DNA of 64,000 nt, from the NCBI RefSeq assembly GCF_032670585.1, contig NZ_JAVQHL010000003.1:62001-126000 (forward strand), written 5' to 3'. Shown piece after piece: positions 53,503-62,721 of the stretch; the first letter of the stretch is position 1; every line of letters begins with the position of its first letter. The stretch comes from Ostreiculturibacter nitratireducens. Its GTDB lineage: Bacteria > Pseudomonadota > Alphaproteobacteria > Rhodobacterales > Rhodobacteraceae. The translations under genes and the position numbers were made by a program. Below the pieces are notes generated by a model. It saw only the letters and a program-made list of their open reading frames with translations, did not search any database and had not been told where the DNA came from.

Positions 53503-54813
53503 CTACAGCAGGAACAGCGTGATCGAGGGGAAGATCACCAGAAGCGAAACCCGGATGATGTCCGAGGCGATGAAATAGGTCACCGCGCCATAGGTCGCCG
53601 AGATCGGCGTCTCGCGGTCCATCGAGTTGATGACGAACAGGTTCATCCCCACCGGAGGCGTTATGAGCCCGACCTCGACCACGATCAGCACGAGGATACC
53701 GAACCAGATCGCGAGATGTTCAGGCGAAAGGCCGAAATCGAGCTGTGAGACGACCGGGAAGAAGATCGGGATCGTCAGAAGGATCATCGACAGCGAGTCC
53801 ATCAGGCAGCCGAGGACCAGGTAGAAGACCAGGATCATCACGAGAACGAGCCATGGGCTGAAGCCCTGCCCAACAACCCATTCGGACAACTCCTGCGGGA
53901 CCTGGCTGAGCGCCAGGAACGAATTGTAGAGCCCCGCGCCGAGGACGATGAAGAAGATCATCGCGGTCGATTGCGCCGTGGACAGGATGCTGCCGATGAA
54001 GGTCCGCCACGTGAGCCCGCCGTTCAGGAGCGCGATGAGCCCCGTTCCCGCCGCCCCGACCGAGGCGCCCTCGGTCGGCGTGAACCAGCCAAGGTAGATG
54101 CCTCCCACGACGAGGATGAACACCAGCAGAACGGGCCAGACATCGACGAGCGCACGGAGTCTTTCGCCATAGGGCACCCTCTCGCGCGTGCCCGCCGAAC
54201 CGGGGTGCAGCCGGACATAGATCGAGACGGTGATCATGTATCCGATCGCGGCCAGGACACCCGGAACGAAGGCGGCGAGGAACAGTTTGGCGATGTTCTG
54301 CTCCGTCAGGATGGCATAGATCACGAGAACGACGGAGGGCGGGATGAGGATCCCGAGCGTCCCCCCGGCCGCCAGCGTCGCCGTGGAGAACCCGCCCGAA
54401 TAGCCGTAACGGCGCAATTCCGGCAACGCGACCTGGCTCATCGTCGCGGCCGTGGCGAGCGAGGATCCGCAGATCGCTCCGAACCCGGCGCAGGCCCCGA
54501 CCGCCGCCATCGCGACGCCGCCCTTCCGATGGCCAAGCCAGCTTTCGGCGGCCTTGAAAAGGGCCTTGCTCATGCCGCCCAGCGTCGCGAACTGCCCCAT
54601 CAGGAGGAACATCGGGATGATCGACAGCGAGTAGCTCGAGAAGGTCGAATAGGCTTCGGACTTGAGTTTCGAAAGCACCATGTTCGTGCCGCCCGTGGCA
54701 TAGGTCAGCCCGACCATACCGCACAGCAGCATCGCGAGCCCGATGGGCGCGCGCAGGAAGATCATCAGGAGAAGGACCGGGAAGGACCAGAGCCCGAGTT
54801 CGAGGTTGCTCAA
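53503..54813 (-). CDS. dctM: TRAP transporter large permease (DctM)
   Basis: 436 residues, about twelve hydrophobic helices; KGGVAMAAVGACAGFGAICG and GGTLGILIPPSVVLVIYAI are the conserved DctM segments. It starts with TTG at 54813, overlapping the dctQ stop, with GGGGAG seven bases ahead; no ATG is available. Completes the TRAP system with DctP and DctQ. Confidence 0.93.
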   Translation of the reverse strand: MSNLELGLWSFPVLLLMIFLRAPIGLAMLLCGMVGLTYATGGTNMVLSKLKSEAYSTFSSYSLSIIPMFLLMGQFATLGGMSKALFKAAESWLGHRKGGVAMAAVGACAGFGAICGSSLATAATMSQVALPELRRYGYSGGFSTATLAAGGTLGILIPPSVVLVIYAILTEQNIAKLFLAAFVPGVLAAIGYMITVSIYVRLHPGSAGTRERVPYGERLRALVDVWPVLLVFILVVGGIYLGWFTPTEGASVGAAGTGLIALLNGGLTWRTFIGSILSTAQSTAMIFFIVLGAGLYNSFLALSQVPQELSEWVVGQGFSPWLVLVMILVFYLVLGCLMDSLSMILLTIPIFFPVVSQLDFGLSPEHLAIWFGILVLIVVEVGLITPPVGMNLFVINSMDRETPISATYGAVTYFIASDIIRVSLLVIFPSITLFLL

Positions 54814-55388
54814 TGTGCGCTCCCCCCACTGGCCGGAAGCACCTCGCGGCCAATGATCAGTCCGTGCGCCCGCTCCCATGCCGTGTAGACGCCCACGAGG
54901 GCCGCGATCACCGAGGCGACGAAACTCGCGGCATAGGCCCACCAGATCGGGAATTGCAGAAGGAATGTCGTCTCACCGTTCCGGACCTTGCCGATCATCC
55001 CCTCGAAAAGCCGCCAGGAAATCAGGATGAGCGTGAGCGCGAAGAGCAGTTCCCAGAAGGCCATGATCGCACGGTTCAGACGCTCGGACAGGTAGGAGGT
55101 GAAGACATCGACGGTCGCGTGCCCCTGCCTCAGCTGGCACCAGGGCAGGAAGGCGAAGACCGAAAAGGCGATCCCCGCCTCGACGATCTCGAAGTCGCCC
55201 TTCACTGGGCCAAGGCGGGTGAAGGCCTCCGCGATGCCCGGTGCGATGCCGTTCAGGAAATCCGAATGGCCGAAGGTATTGCCGCCACGCCCGAGCACGC
55301 TGACGCAGGTGAGAAGAATGAGAACCGTCAGGACGATGCCACCGAGGATCGCCAGGATGCGGGCCAGCCAGAACACGATTCTCTGCAT
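54810..55388 (-). CDS. dctQ: TRAP transporter small permease (DctQ)
   Basis: 192 residues, four helices, with FLPWCQLRQGHATVDVFTSY being the DctQ signature. The ATG at 55388 with GGAGG ahead is preferred to a GTG seven codons upstream. Overlaps dctM. The insert between helices 1 and 2 is longer than usual. Confidence 0.9.
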   Translation of the reverse strand: MQRIVFWLARILAILGGIVLTVLILLTCVSVLGRGGNTFGHSDFLNGIAPGIAEAFTRLGPVKGDFEIVEAGIAFSVFAFLPWCQLRQGHATVDVFTSYLSERLNRAIMAFWELLFALTLILISWRLFEGMIGKVRNGETTFLLQFPIWWAYAASFVASVIAALVGVYTAWERAHGLIIGREVLPASGGSAH

Positions 55389-55476
55389 GGGTAACCCCTC
55401 CGCTGACACCCCGCCGTCGCGACGTGCCTTGTGCCGAACCGGCGGCGCAAACGGCGCCGCCGGCTGTGTTACGGCC

Positions 55477-56514
55477 TCAGTTGGAGTACTTGGCGATCGC
55501 TGCCTGCGCCTTCTCGATCAGCGCGTCGGCGTCGATGCCCTGTCCGTTGATTTCGGCCTTCCAGGTATCGACCACCGGTGCCGCCGCGGTCTTCCACTCG
55601 TCGATCTGCTCGGGCGTCAGCTCGATGATGTTGTTGCCCCGTTCGACAGCGATCGCGCGCGCCGGCGCATCGGCGTCCTGCATGGTCTTGCCGGCGAAGG
55701 CCGACAGTTCCATCCCGGAGTTGTCATCGATCACCTTCTTCAGGTCGTCCGGCAGACCGTCATAGACACCCTTGTTCATCGCGAACACGAAGGACGTCGT
55801 GTAGAGCGACGCGCCCGGCATCTCGGTGTGGTTGCCCACGAGTTCCGCCACCTTCAACGCGCTCGTCACCTCCCACGGGATCACGGTCGCGTCGATCACG
55901 CCCTTGGAAAGCGCTTCCGGCACCGCCGGAACGGGCATCCCGACCGGGGTCGCGCCCAGAGCCTCGAACAGCATGTTCGTCGTCCGCGTCGGCGCCCGCA
56001 GCTTCACGCCGTTCAGGTCGGCGACCGAAGCGATCGGAGCCTTCGAGTGGATCAGGCCCGGACCGTGGACCCAGACGGCCAGCATGTGGACGTCCTTGTA
56101 GTCCGTGTCCTTCATGTCGCTCTCGAAGAGCTCCCAGTAGGCGCGAGAGGTGGCCTCGGCTTCGGTCATCATGAACGGAAGCTCGAACACTTCGGCGCGC
56201 GGGAAGCGGCCGGGCGTGTAGCCCGCGACGGTCCAGACGATGTCGGCCACGCCGTCGACAACCTGGTCGTAAAGCTCGTTCGGCTTCCCGCCGAGCTGCA
56301 TCGAAGGATAGCGCTCGATCTTGATGCGCCCGCCCGAATCCGCCTCGACCTTGTCGGCCCAGACGTCGAGCACGAGCCGCGGCACGCTCGCCTGCGCCGG
56401 CAGGAACTGGTGCAGCTTCAGCGTGACTTCCTGTGCTGCGGCGGGCACAGCGCCGAGCGCGCTCATCGCAAGCGCTCCCGCCAGCCCGAGTATCGTTCTG
56501 CGCTTCATTGTCAT
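55477..56514 (-). CDS. dctP: TRAP transporter substrate-binding protein (DctP)
   Basis: 345 residues with a signal peptide (residues 1-28, KRR start, AAA end) and the DctP fold: LHQFLPAQASVPRLVLDVWA, GGRIKIERYPSMQLGG, GVKLRAPTRTTNMLFEALGA, and VIPWEVTSALKVAELVGNHT near the ligand arginine. The ligand is an organic acid in general; which one is unknown. GGAGGAG lies seven bases before the ATG at 56514. A palindrome lies 64 bases upstream. Confidence 0.92.
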   Translation of the reverse strand: MTMKRRTILGLAGALAMSALGAVPAAAQEVTLKLHQFLPAQASVPRLVLDVWADKVEADSGGRIKIERYPSMQLGGKPNELYDQVVDGVADIVWTVAGYTPGRFPRAEVFELPFMMTEAEATSRAYWELFESDMKDTDYKDVHMLAVWVHGPGLIHSKAPIASVADLNGVKLRAPTRTTNMLFEALGATPVGMPVPAVPEALSKGVIDATVIPWEVTSALKVAELVGNHTEMPGASLYTTSFVFAMNKGVYDGLPDDLKKVIDDNSGMELSAFAGKTMQDADAPARAIAVERGNNIIELTPEQIDEWKTAAAPVVDTWKAEINGQGIDADALIEKAQAAIAKYSN

Positions 56515-56577
56515 TCTGTGTCTCCTCCCTGAATGCTCTCTTTCCATGGCGATCTCCGCGTCGCCTATCCCGTATTT

Positions 56578-56593
56578 GATTGCCTTGGCAATC
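56578..56593. promoter_or_regulatory. Palindrome upstream of dctP, candidate operator
   Basis: GATTGCC and GGCAATC are perfect 7-base arms around TT. It lies 64-79 bases before the dctP ATG and after the stop of maiA. Either strand could use it; dctP is the likely target. Confidence 0.5.
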
Positions 56594-56632
56594 GGTTGTC
56601 CATCCCCCTCGACCATCACCATTTTGGCAGTG

Positions 56633-57274
56633 CTAGGCTTCGGAATCCGGCTGCTTCGCCGGATGCGCGCCGGCGAAGGCGGGCAACTCACTGCAAATGC
56701 GATGGATTTTCCGGACTCGCGGCATCGCCTCCAGATCGACACCGAACCGTTCCGCCGAAAACACCTGCGGCACGAGGCAGATATCGGCCAGCGTCGGCGT
56801 CGCTCCGAAGCAATATGGCCCCTCCTGCTCCCTCCCTGCCAGGATGGCCTCGCAGGCCGCGAGGCCGTCCCCGATCCAGCGCTGGCACCACTTTTCGACC
56901 CCCGCCTGGTCCTGACCGTATTCCGAGCGAAGGTAGTCGAGCACACGCAGATTCTGAAGCGGGTGGATGTCGCAGGCGATGATCTGTGCAAAGGCGCGGA
57001 TCTCGGCCCGATCCTCGGCGCTTCCGGGCAGGAACGCGGGGCGCGGATGGGTTTCGTCAAGCCACTCCAGGATCGCGAGCGACTGCGTCAGCACGCGCCC
57101 ACCGACGTCGAGCGCCGGAACCAGCCCCTGCGGATTCACCGCCCGGAAGGAGGCCGCCTTCTGATCCCCCTTGCGCAGGTGGACGAAGGCTTCTTCCGCC
57201 GTGATACCCTTCAGAGCAAACCCGATCCGGCAGCGATAGGCGGCCGAGGACCGGAAATAGCCGTATAGACGCAT
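56633..57274 (-). CDS. maiA: Maleylacetoacetate isomerase (zeta-class GST)
   Basis: 213 residues. SSAAYRCRIGFALKG is the catalytic GST-zeta motif (usually SSCSWRVRIAL); NPQGLVPALDVGG, LTQSLAILEWLDE and the C-terminal GATPTLADICLVPQVF follow. It normally isomerises 4-maleylacetoacetate to fumarylacetoacetate with glutathione in tyrosine breakdown; maleylpyruvate is also possible. GGGGGAG precedes the ATG. It lies upstream of dctPQM on the same strand, possibly as a linked catabolic set. Confidence 0.88.
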   Translation of the reverse strand: MRLYGYFRSSAAYRCRIGFALKGITAEEAFVHLRKGDQKAASFRAVNPQGLVPALDVGGRVLTQSLAILEWLDETHPRPAFLPGSAEDRAEIRAFAQIIACDIHPLQNLRVLDYLRSEYGQDQAGVEKWCQRWIGDGLAACEAILAGREQEGPYCFGATPTLADICLVPQVFSAERFGVDLEAMPRVRKIHRICSELPAFAGAHPAKQPDSEA

Positions 57275-57326
57275 GATCTCCCCCAACCAAAGCGACGTCG
57301 GGCTCCGGTAAGGTAAGTCAACGTAT

Positions 57327-57338
57327 TATTATGTAATA
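57327..57338. promoter_or_regulatory. AT-rich palindrome upstream of maiA
   Basis: TATTATGTAATA, perfect arms of five, within the only strongly AT-rich patch (57320-57350) of the area. TTGACA and TTGACT boxes flank it on the minus strand. It could be the promoter/operator of maiA. Confidence 0.35.
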
Positions 57339-57395
57339 TGTCAATTCACTTCCTCGAGGCGGGCGCCCGGAAAGCCGCGGGCCCGTCTCGAGCCG

Positions 57396-60300
57396 TCACT
57401 CGGCGACCTGTAGCCTGCTGTCGGGGCGGCGGCCTTCCTCCAACGCGCGCACCCGGTCTTCGAGCGAGCCGAGCGCGGTTGTCGTTCCCTCGACGGAGGC
57501 GGCCAGCTCGACGGGATCGGGGGCCTCGGGCTCGGCCTCCTTGTGGCCGACGAAACGACCGAAGATCCAGCCCAGGAGCCGCGCGAGGTCGTCCATGATG
57601 AGGAAGAACGACGGCACGACGACGAGGCTCAAGAGCGTCGAGACGATGATCCCGCCGATCACCGCGATTGCCATGGGCGCGCGGAAGGACCCGCCCTCGC
57701 CCACGCCCAGCGCCGAGGGAAGCATCCCCGCCGACATCGCAATCGAGGTCATGACGATCGGACGCGCGCGCTTCCGACCCGCCTCGATCATCGCCTGCGC
57801 CCGGTTCAGGCCCTGCCGCCGCATCTCAATCCCGAAATCGACGAGCAGGATGGCGTTCTTGGTCACGATCCCCATCAGCATCAGGATGCCGATGAGAACG
57901 GGCATTGAGACGGCGTTTCCGGTCACGATCAGGCCGGCTGCCACGCCCCCGATCGCAAGCGGCAGCGAGAAGAGGATGGTGAAGGGCTGTATCACGCTGC
58001 GGAACAGGAGGATCAGCACCGTGAGCACCAGCATCAGGCCCATGATCATCGCGTTGCCGAAGCTCGCGACCAGTTCCTGCTGCATCTCGGCGTCGCCCGC
58101 CTCCGCGATCCGGACGCCGGGCGGCAGCTCGACCGCCTCGGCCAGTTCCTTGAACCGCGCGGTCGCCGAACCCAACGCGACGCCCGGCGGCAGGTTGGCC
58201 CCGATCGTCGCCCGCCGCTCCCGGTTCAGGCGGTCGATCGAGCCCGGCCCCTCGCCGATCACGATATCGGCGACGGCATTCAAGGGAACCGTGGCTCCGG
58301 TGGCCGTCGTGATCTTGACCGCGCCGATCCGGCGAACGTCGGAGGATATCTCGTCCGTCAGTTGGACCCGAACAGGGATCAGACGGTCGTCGACCGATAC
58401 CTTGGCCAGCGCCGCATCCACGTCCCCGAGGGTCGCCACCCTGAGCGTCTGGGCGATCTGCTGCGTGGTTATGCCAAGCCGGGCTGCCTCTTCCTCGCGT
58501 GGAAGCACCTGCACCTCGGGGCGCGGCAGCGCGCCCGTGGCGCCGACATTCGCCAGGAGCGGATCGCCGCGAAGCGCCGCCTCCAGCCGCGCCACGGCGA
58601 GGTTCAGGCTCTCCTCGCTCGCCGAGAGGATGGAGAACGAGATGTCGCGCTCGCCCCGGTCGTTCAGCTTGTAGGCGCGAACGTCTGGGATTCCGGCGAG
58701 ACGCGTGAAGACCTCGGCCTCGATTTCGTTCTGCGGCCGCTTCCGCCCTTCCGTCGGCATCTCGGGAACAAGCGCCCCGATGACCGGAATGCTCCGGCCG
58801 ATCTCGGACAACCTGTGCACCAGCGAATGGTCAAGCTTTTCCAGGATCACGGTCACCGCCGCGCGGCGGATGTCGCGGTCCCCGGTGGGCGAGGCGCCTC
58901 CGAGGACGAAGACGCTATCGACACCTTCGATATCCTGAACCGCCTGCTGGATCCGCTGCGTGGTCCTGTCGGTATCCGCGAGCGTCGAGCCTGGCGGCAG
59001 TTCCACGCTGACCGAGATGCGGCTCACGTCCTCGGGCGGCAGGAAGCTGCCCGGGACCTGCAGCATGAAGTGGACAGACACGAACAGGATGCCGATGGCG
59101 GCCAGAAGCGTGACATAAGGCAGCTTCAGCGTCCGCCGCACGAAGCCCGTATAGCCGCGCATGATCCAGCCATCGGTGTCGGACTCGGCATGGGCATCCT
59201 TCGATCGCATCAGGTAGGCCGCCATCATCGGCGTGATGAGGCGGGCAACCAGCAGCGAGAACAACACCGCGATAGCGACCGTCAGGCCGAACTGCCGGAA
59301 ATACTGGCCCGGGATGCCCGGCATGAAGGACACCGGCACGAAGACGGCGACGATGGTCAGAGTCGTGGCGATGACGGCAAGCCCGATCTCGTCCGCCGCC
59401 TCCATCGCGGCGCGGTAGGGCGTCTTGCCCATCCGGATGTGGCGCGAGATGTTCTCGATCTCCACGATCGCGTCATCGACGAGTATCCCCGTCGCAAGCG
59501 TGATCGCGAGGAAGCTGACGAGGTTCAGCGAGAAGCCCAGCAGGTCCATAACGTAGAACGTGGGGATCGCGGACAGCGGCAGCGCGACCGCCGTGATCAG
59601 CGTCGCGCGCCAGTTCCTGAGGAACATCAGCACCACGATGACGGCAAGCAGCGCGCCTTCGAGAAGCGTGTGGATCGCACTTTCGTAGTTGCCGTAGGTG
59701 TAGAAGACGGTGTCGTCCACCGGCGTGATCGTCACTTCCGGATGCGCCGCCCGGATCTCCTCGAGCTTGCCGTTCACCGTCTCCGCGACGGTCACCTCGC
59801 TCGCCCCCTTGGCGCGGAAGACGGAGAAGGTGACGACCGGGTCGCCGTTGAACCGCGAAAAGCTGCGCGGCTCCTCGTAGGTGTCGATGACGTGGCCAAG
59901 CTCGCCCAGCCGAACGTAGCGGCCGGACGGCAGCGCGATGGTCGTCGCCGCGAGATTCTCGGCCGTGGAGGCGTCGCCCAGGGTGCGGATCGCCTGTTCG
60001 CCGCCGCCGATCTCGCTCCGCCCGGATCCGAGGTCCGCGTTCGTCGCGCGCACTTGAGCGTTCACCGCAGCGGCCGTGATCCCGAAGCTGTCGAGGCGCA
60101 CGGGGTCAAGTTCCACACGGATTTCGCGATCGGCGCCGCCGTAGCGCGAAATCCGACCGATGCCGGCATGGCCCTGAAGCCCGCGCTTTACCACGTCGTC
60201 GACGAACCAGGATATCTCCTCGATCGACATGCCCGCCGAGGCGACGGCGAAGGTCATGATCGCCTGCCCCTCGACGTCGATCCGCGTGACGATCGGGGTT

Positions 60301-60671
60301 TCGACCTCGCCCGGCAGGTCGCTCACGATCTGGTCGACCGCGTCCTTGACGTCCTGCACTGCCTGGTCTGTGGGGACTTCCATCCGGAACTCGATCGCCG
60401 TCGAAGAAACGCCGTCCGACACCGTGGACTGGATGTTCTTCACGCCGGTCACGCCCGCGACCGCGTCCTCGATCCGCTTCGTGATCTGGGTCTCGATCTC
60501 GGCCGGTGCAGCGCCGGGCTGGGCGGCACTCACGGCCACCAGGGGAACGTCGATGTTCGGAAAGCGGGTGATGGGCAGCGTGTTGAACGACTGCCAGCCC
60601 AGCACCAAAAGCATGAAGAAGGCCAGGATCGGCGCGATCGGATTCCGGATCGACCAGGCGGAGAAGTTCAT
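57396..60671 (-). CDS. RND efflux transporter, inner-membrane pump
   Basis: 1091 residues, twelve helices and two large periplasmic loops as in AcrB/MexB. The proton-relay acids are in helix 4, ILVDDAIVEIENISRH. NFSAWSIRNPIAPILAFFML is the typical start. Shorter matches suggest the multidrug HAE1 branch, not the heavy metal one. It is 10 bases after the adaptor gene. The C-terminus carries an extra charged tail (from about residue 1040). No outer-membrane TolC gene is present. Confidence 0.93.
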   Translation of the reverse strand: MNFSAWSIRNPIAPILAFFMLLVLGWQSFNTLPITRFPNIDVPLVAVSAAQPGAAPAEIETQITKRIEDAVAGVTGVKNIQSTVSDGVSSTAIEFRMEVPTDQAVQDVKDAVDQIVSDLPGEVETPIVTRIDVEGQAIMTFAVASAGMSIEEISWFVDDVVKRGLQGHAGIGRISRYGGADREIRVELDPVRLDSFGITAAAVNAQVRATNADLGSGRSEIGGGEQAIRTLGDASTAENLAATTIALPSGRYVRLGELGHVIDTYEEPRSFSRFNGDPVVTFSVFRAKGASEVTVAETVNGKLEEIRAAHPEVTITPVDDTVFYTYGNYESAIHTLLEGALLAVIVVLMFLRNWRATLITAVALPLSAIPTFYVMDLLGFSLNLVSFLAITLATGILVDDAIVEIENISRHIRMGKTPYRAAMEAADEIGLAVIATTLTIVAVFVPVSFMPGIPGQYFRQFGLTVAIAVLFSLLVARLITPMMAAYLMRSKDAHAESDTDGWIMRGYTGFVRRTLKLPYVTLLAAIGILFVSVHFMLQVPGSFLPPEDVSRISVSVELPPGSTLADTDRTTQRIQQAVQDIEGVDSVFVLGGASPTGDRDIRRAAVTVILEKLDHSLVHRLSEIGRSIPVIGALVPEMPTEGRKRPQNEIEAEVFTRLAGIPDVRAYKLNDRGERDISFSILSASEESLNLAVARLEAALRGDPLLANVGATGALPRPEVQVLPREEEAARLGITTQQIAQTLRVATLGDVDAALAKVSVDDRLIPVRVQLTDEISSDVRRIGAVKITTATGATVPLNAVADIVIGEGPGSIDRLNRERRATIGANLPPGVALGSATARFKELAEAVELPPGVRIAEAGDAEMQQELVASFGNAMIMGLMLVLTVLILLFRSVIQPFTILFSLPLAIGGVAAGLIVTGNAVSMPVLIGILMLMGIVTKNAILLVDFGIEMRRQGLNRAQAMIEAGRKRARPIVMTSIAMSAGMLPSALGVGEGGSFRAPMAIAVIGGIIVSTLLSLVVVPSFFLIMDDLARLLGWIFGRFVGHKEAEPEAPDPVELAASVEGTTTALGSLEDRVRALEEGRRPDSRLQVAE

Positions 60672-60681
60672 GGCTGCCCCC

Positions 60682-61866
60682 TCAGTTCGACGCGACGGGT
60701 TCGCCGTTCGCGGGGACCGGGTTGATCCGGTCGCCGTCGCGCACGAAGGCCCCTGCCCGCGTCACGACCAGATCGCCTTCGTCGAGACCCGAAGTGATCT
60801 CGACCATTCCGCCGTCGCGGATTCCGGTTTCCACGGGCACCCGCGCCACCTGTCCATCGGTCACGCGAAGGGCGGATTCGATGCCGCCGTCGCGGCCGAC
60901 CGCACTCACCGGGACGGCAATCGAGTCGCTCTCGTCCACGAGGATCTCCGCTTCGGCGAACATCCCGGAGCGGACCTTGTCGGTATCCTCGATCGATATG
61001 CGCACGCGCCCCAGGCGTGTCGCGGGATCAACGGTCGGCTCGACGAGCCGCACCGTGCCCGGAAGCGGCTCGGCGCTGCCCACGAGGCGCATGAGCGCCG
61101 TCTGGCCCGGGGCAAGACGCAGGACGTCCTGTTCGGCGATGTCGGCCCGAAGCTCCAGAAGGCCGTCCCTGATGATCACGAACATCGGCTGGCCCGCGGC
61201 GCTCGCGATGGCGCCGACGGTCGCATTGCGCTCGACGACCTCGCCCGCGACGGGCGCCGTCACCTGGGTCCGCTGAAGCTGCAGTTCCACGTCCGCGATC
61301 TGCGCCTCGGCCAGCGCAAGCTGCGCCTCGGCCGCCGCGCGGCCCTGCCTGGCGACCGTTACGCGCGCCACGGCGGAGGTCGCGGCCGCGGCCGCCTGAT
61401 CCGCCGCGGCCTGCGAGGCCGTGCCCTGCGCCTGCAGCGCAAGCGTCCTGTCTCGCACCCGGATCGCCTCGTCGGCTGCCGCCTCGGCCTCGACAAGCTG
61501 GGCCTCGGCCTGGGCGATGGCGGCCTCCGCGCCGGCACGCTGCGCGGTCAACTGGCTTTTCCTGAGCGTAAGCGCCGTTTCCGACAGCCGCGCGAGGACT
61601 TCGCCCGCCGCGACGGTGTCGCCGACCTCAACGAAAAGCTCCTCGATGGCCTGTCCCTCGATCCTGGGCTGGACCGAGATGCGCTCCACCGGCCCGATCA
61701 GGCCCGAAGCCAGGACGCGGTCACGCAGGACCGCGCGCTCCACGGTCGAAACCGTGATCGCGGGCAGCGCCGCGGCGGGCGCTGAGACCGGGGTTTCTTC
61801 TGCGGCAGCCGATCCGGCCGCCGCGGCCAGAACGATCGTCAGGGATGCGAGAACAGGGCGGATCAT
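60682..61866 (-). CDS. RND efflux periplasmic adaptor
   Basis: 394 residues; signal peptide (1-22), Ala-rich coiled coil (about 100-190), lipoyl halves (EELFVEVGDTVAAGEVLARL and VTAPVAGEVVERNATVG), and a beta-barrel domain. Links the inner-membrane pump to an outer-membrane channel. The ATG at 61866 is preferred over GTG at 61869; AAGGAAG is nine bases ahead. It starts three bases after tetR stops. Confidence 0.92.
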   Translation of the reverse strand: MIRPVLASLTIVLAAAAGSAAAEETPVSAPAAALPAITVSTVERAVLRDRVLASGLIGPVERISVQPRIEGQAIEELFVEVGDTVAAGEVLARLSETALTLRKSQLTAQRAGAEAAIAQAEAQLVEAEAAADEAIRVRDRTLALQAQGTASQAAADQAAAAATSAVARVTVARQGRAAAEAQLALAEAQIADVELQLQRTQVTAPVAGEVVERNATVGAIASAAGQPMFVIIRDGLLELRADIAEQDVLRLAPGQTALMRLVGSAEPLPGTVRLVEPTVDPATRLGRVRISIEDTDKVRSGMFAEAEILVDESDSIAVPVSAVGRDGGIESALRVTDGQVARVPVETGIRDGGMVEITSGLDEGDLVVTRAGAFVRDGDRINPVPANGEPVASN

Positions 61867-61869
61867 CAC

Positions 61870-62520
61870 TTAGTCTTCCTTGGGAAAAAAGGTACGGGGC
61901 CGGACGGGAAGCGCAGCTGCCACTTCGGCCAGAAGTCCATCGACGGTATGCAGTACGAGATCGTTGAGGGCTGCGTTGGCCTCCGGTGTGCCCAGCTGCG
62001 ACTGTCCGCAGGTGCGGGTTTCCAGACCATGAACGATGAGCATGAGAAGCGCCGCATGTGCGCCGAAGCGTTCGGCCGCATCGGCTTCGGATATACCGGC
62101 GATGCGCGCGAAGATGACCATGAGATAGCGGCCGATCTCCGTCTCCATCCGCGCGCGGAGGATGCCGATCTCGGGTCGCCGCGTGGAGGCCGCCTCGATC
62201 TCGGCCCAGAGCGGGCCGTCGCTTTCCCGGGCGGACTCGACCCTTATACGGATCGAGTCGATCAGTGCCGCGCGAGGGTTGGCGGATTTCATGATCCGGG
62301 AGAACTCATCCTCGATCAGCGCGAGTTCGCGTTCCACGATCGCCTCGATGATCGCATCCTTCGAGGAGAAATAGCGGTAGAAATTGCCCGCGCTCATCCC
62401 TGCGGCGCGGGCGAGATCCTGCATGGACGCTCCGTCGAATCCCTTCGCCGCAAAGACGGTCTTGATACGATCGAGGATTTCGACAGCCTTCGGTTCGGCT
62501 TTCGTGGCGGTTGCGGACAT
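61870..62520 (-). CDS. TetR-family regulator of the efflux operon
   Basis: 216 residues. The helix-turn-helix is GASMQDLARAAGMSAGNFYR YF; a C-terminal ligand domain follows. The ATG at 62520 is used; the longer open frame upstream is not homologous. A perfect palindrome lies 16 bases before the start codon, so it should bind there and repress itself and the downstream adaptor and pump genes. Inducer unknown. Confidence 0.92.
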   Translation of the reverse strand: MSATATKAEPKAVEILDRIKTVFAAKGFDGASMQDLARAAGMSAGNFYRYFSSKDAIIEAIVERELALIEDEFSRIMKSANPRAALIDSIRIRVESARESDGPLWAEIEAASTRRPEIGILRARMETEIGRYLMVIFARIAGISEADAAERFGAHAALLMLIVHGLETRTCGQSQLGTPEANAALNDLVLHTVDGLLAEVAAALPVRPRTFFPKED

Positions 62521-62535
62521 GAGGGGTCTCGCGCT

Positions 62536-62551
62536 GAATGAACGTTCATTC
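62536..62551. promoter_or_regulatory. Operator of the TetR/RND operon
   Basis: GAATGAACGTTCATTC, a perfect 16-bp palindrome, begins one base downstream of the -10 box. This is the form and place expected for a TetR-type repressor site. Confidence 0.75.
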
Positions 62552-62552
62552 T

Positions 62553-62579
62553 CATATAGCGCCGCCTCACGCAAAGCAA
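62553..62579 (-). promoter_or_regulatory. Probable promoter of the TetR/RND operon
   Basis: On the minus strand TATATG (-10) is preceded by TTGCTT (-35) at a 15-base spacing, a little short. The palindrome overlaps the expected start point. Confidence 0.45.
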
Positions 62580-62721
62580 GATGAGTCGCGAATGGCGCCC
62601 GTCCTCCCGCCGTGCAGCGGACCCACGACACGCGTATCTCCCGCCCGGATCAACGCGGAAACCTCTGCATGGACCCGCGATCGCTCCGCGCCATGCCGAA
62701 GCATCGCGCGGAGCAACCTTG

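Noticed and set aside
58362..60725. Plus-strand frame of nearly 790 codons over the RND pump
   Set aside because: Antisense to a gene with clear motifs; composition is shadow-like.
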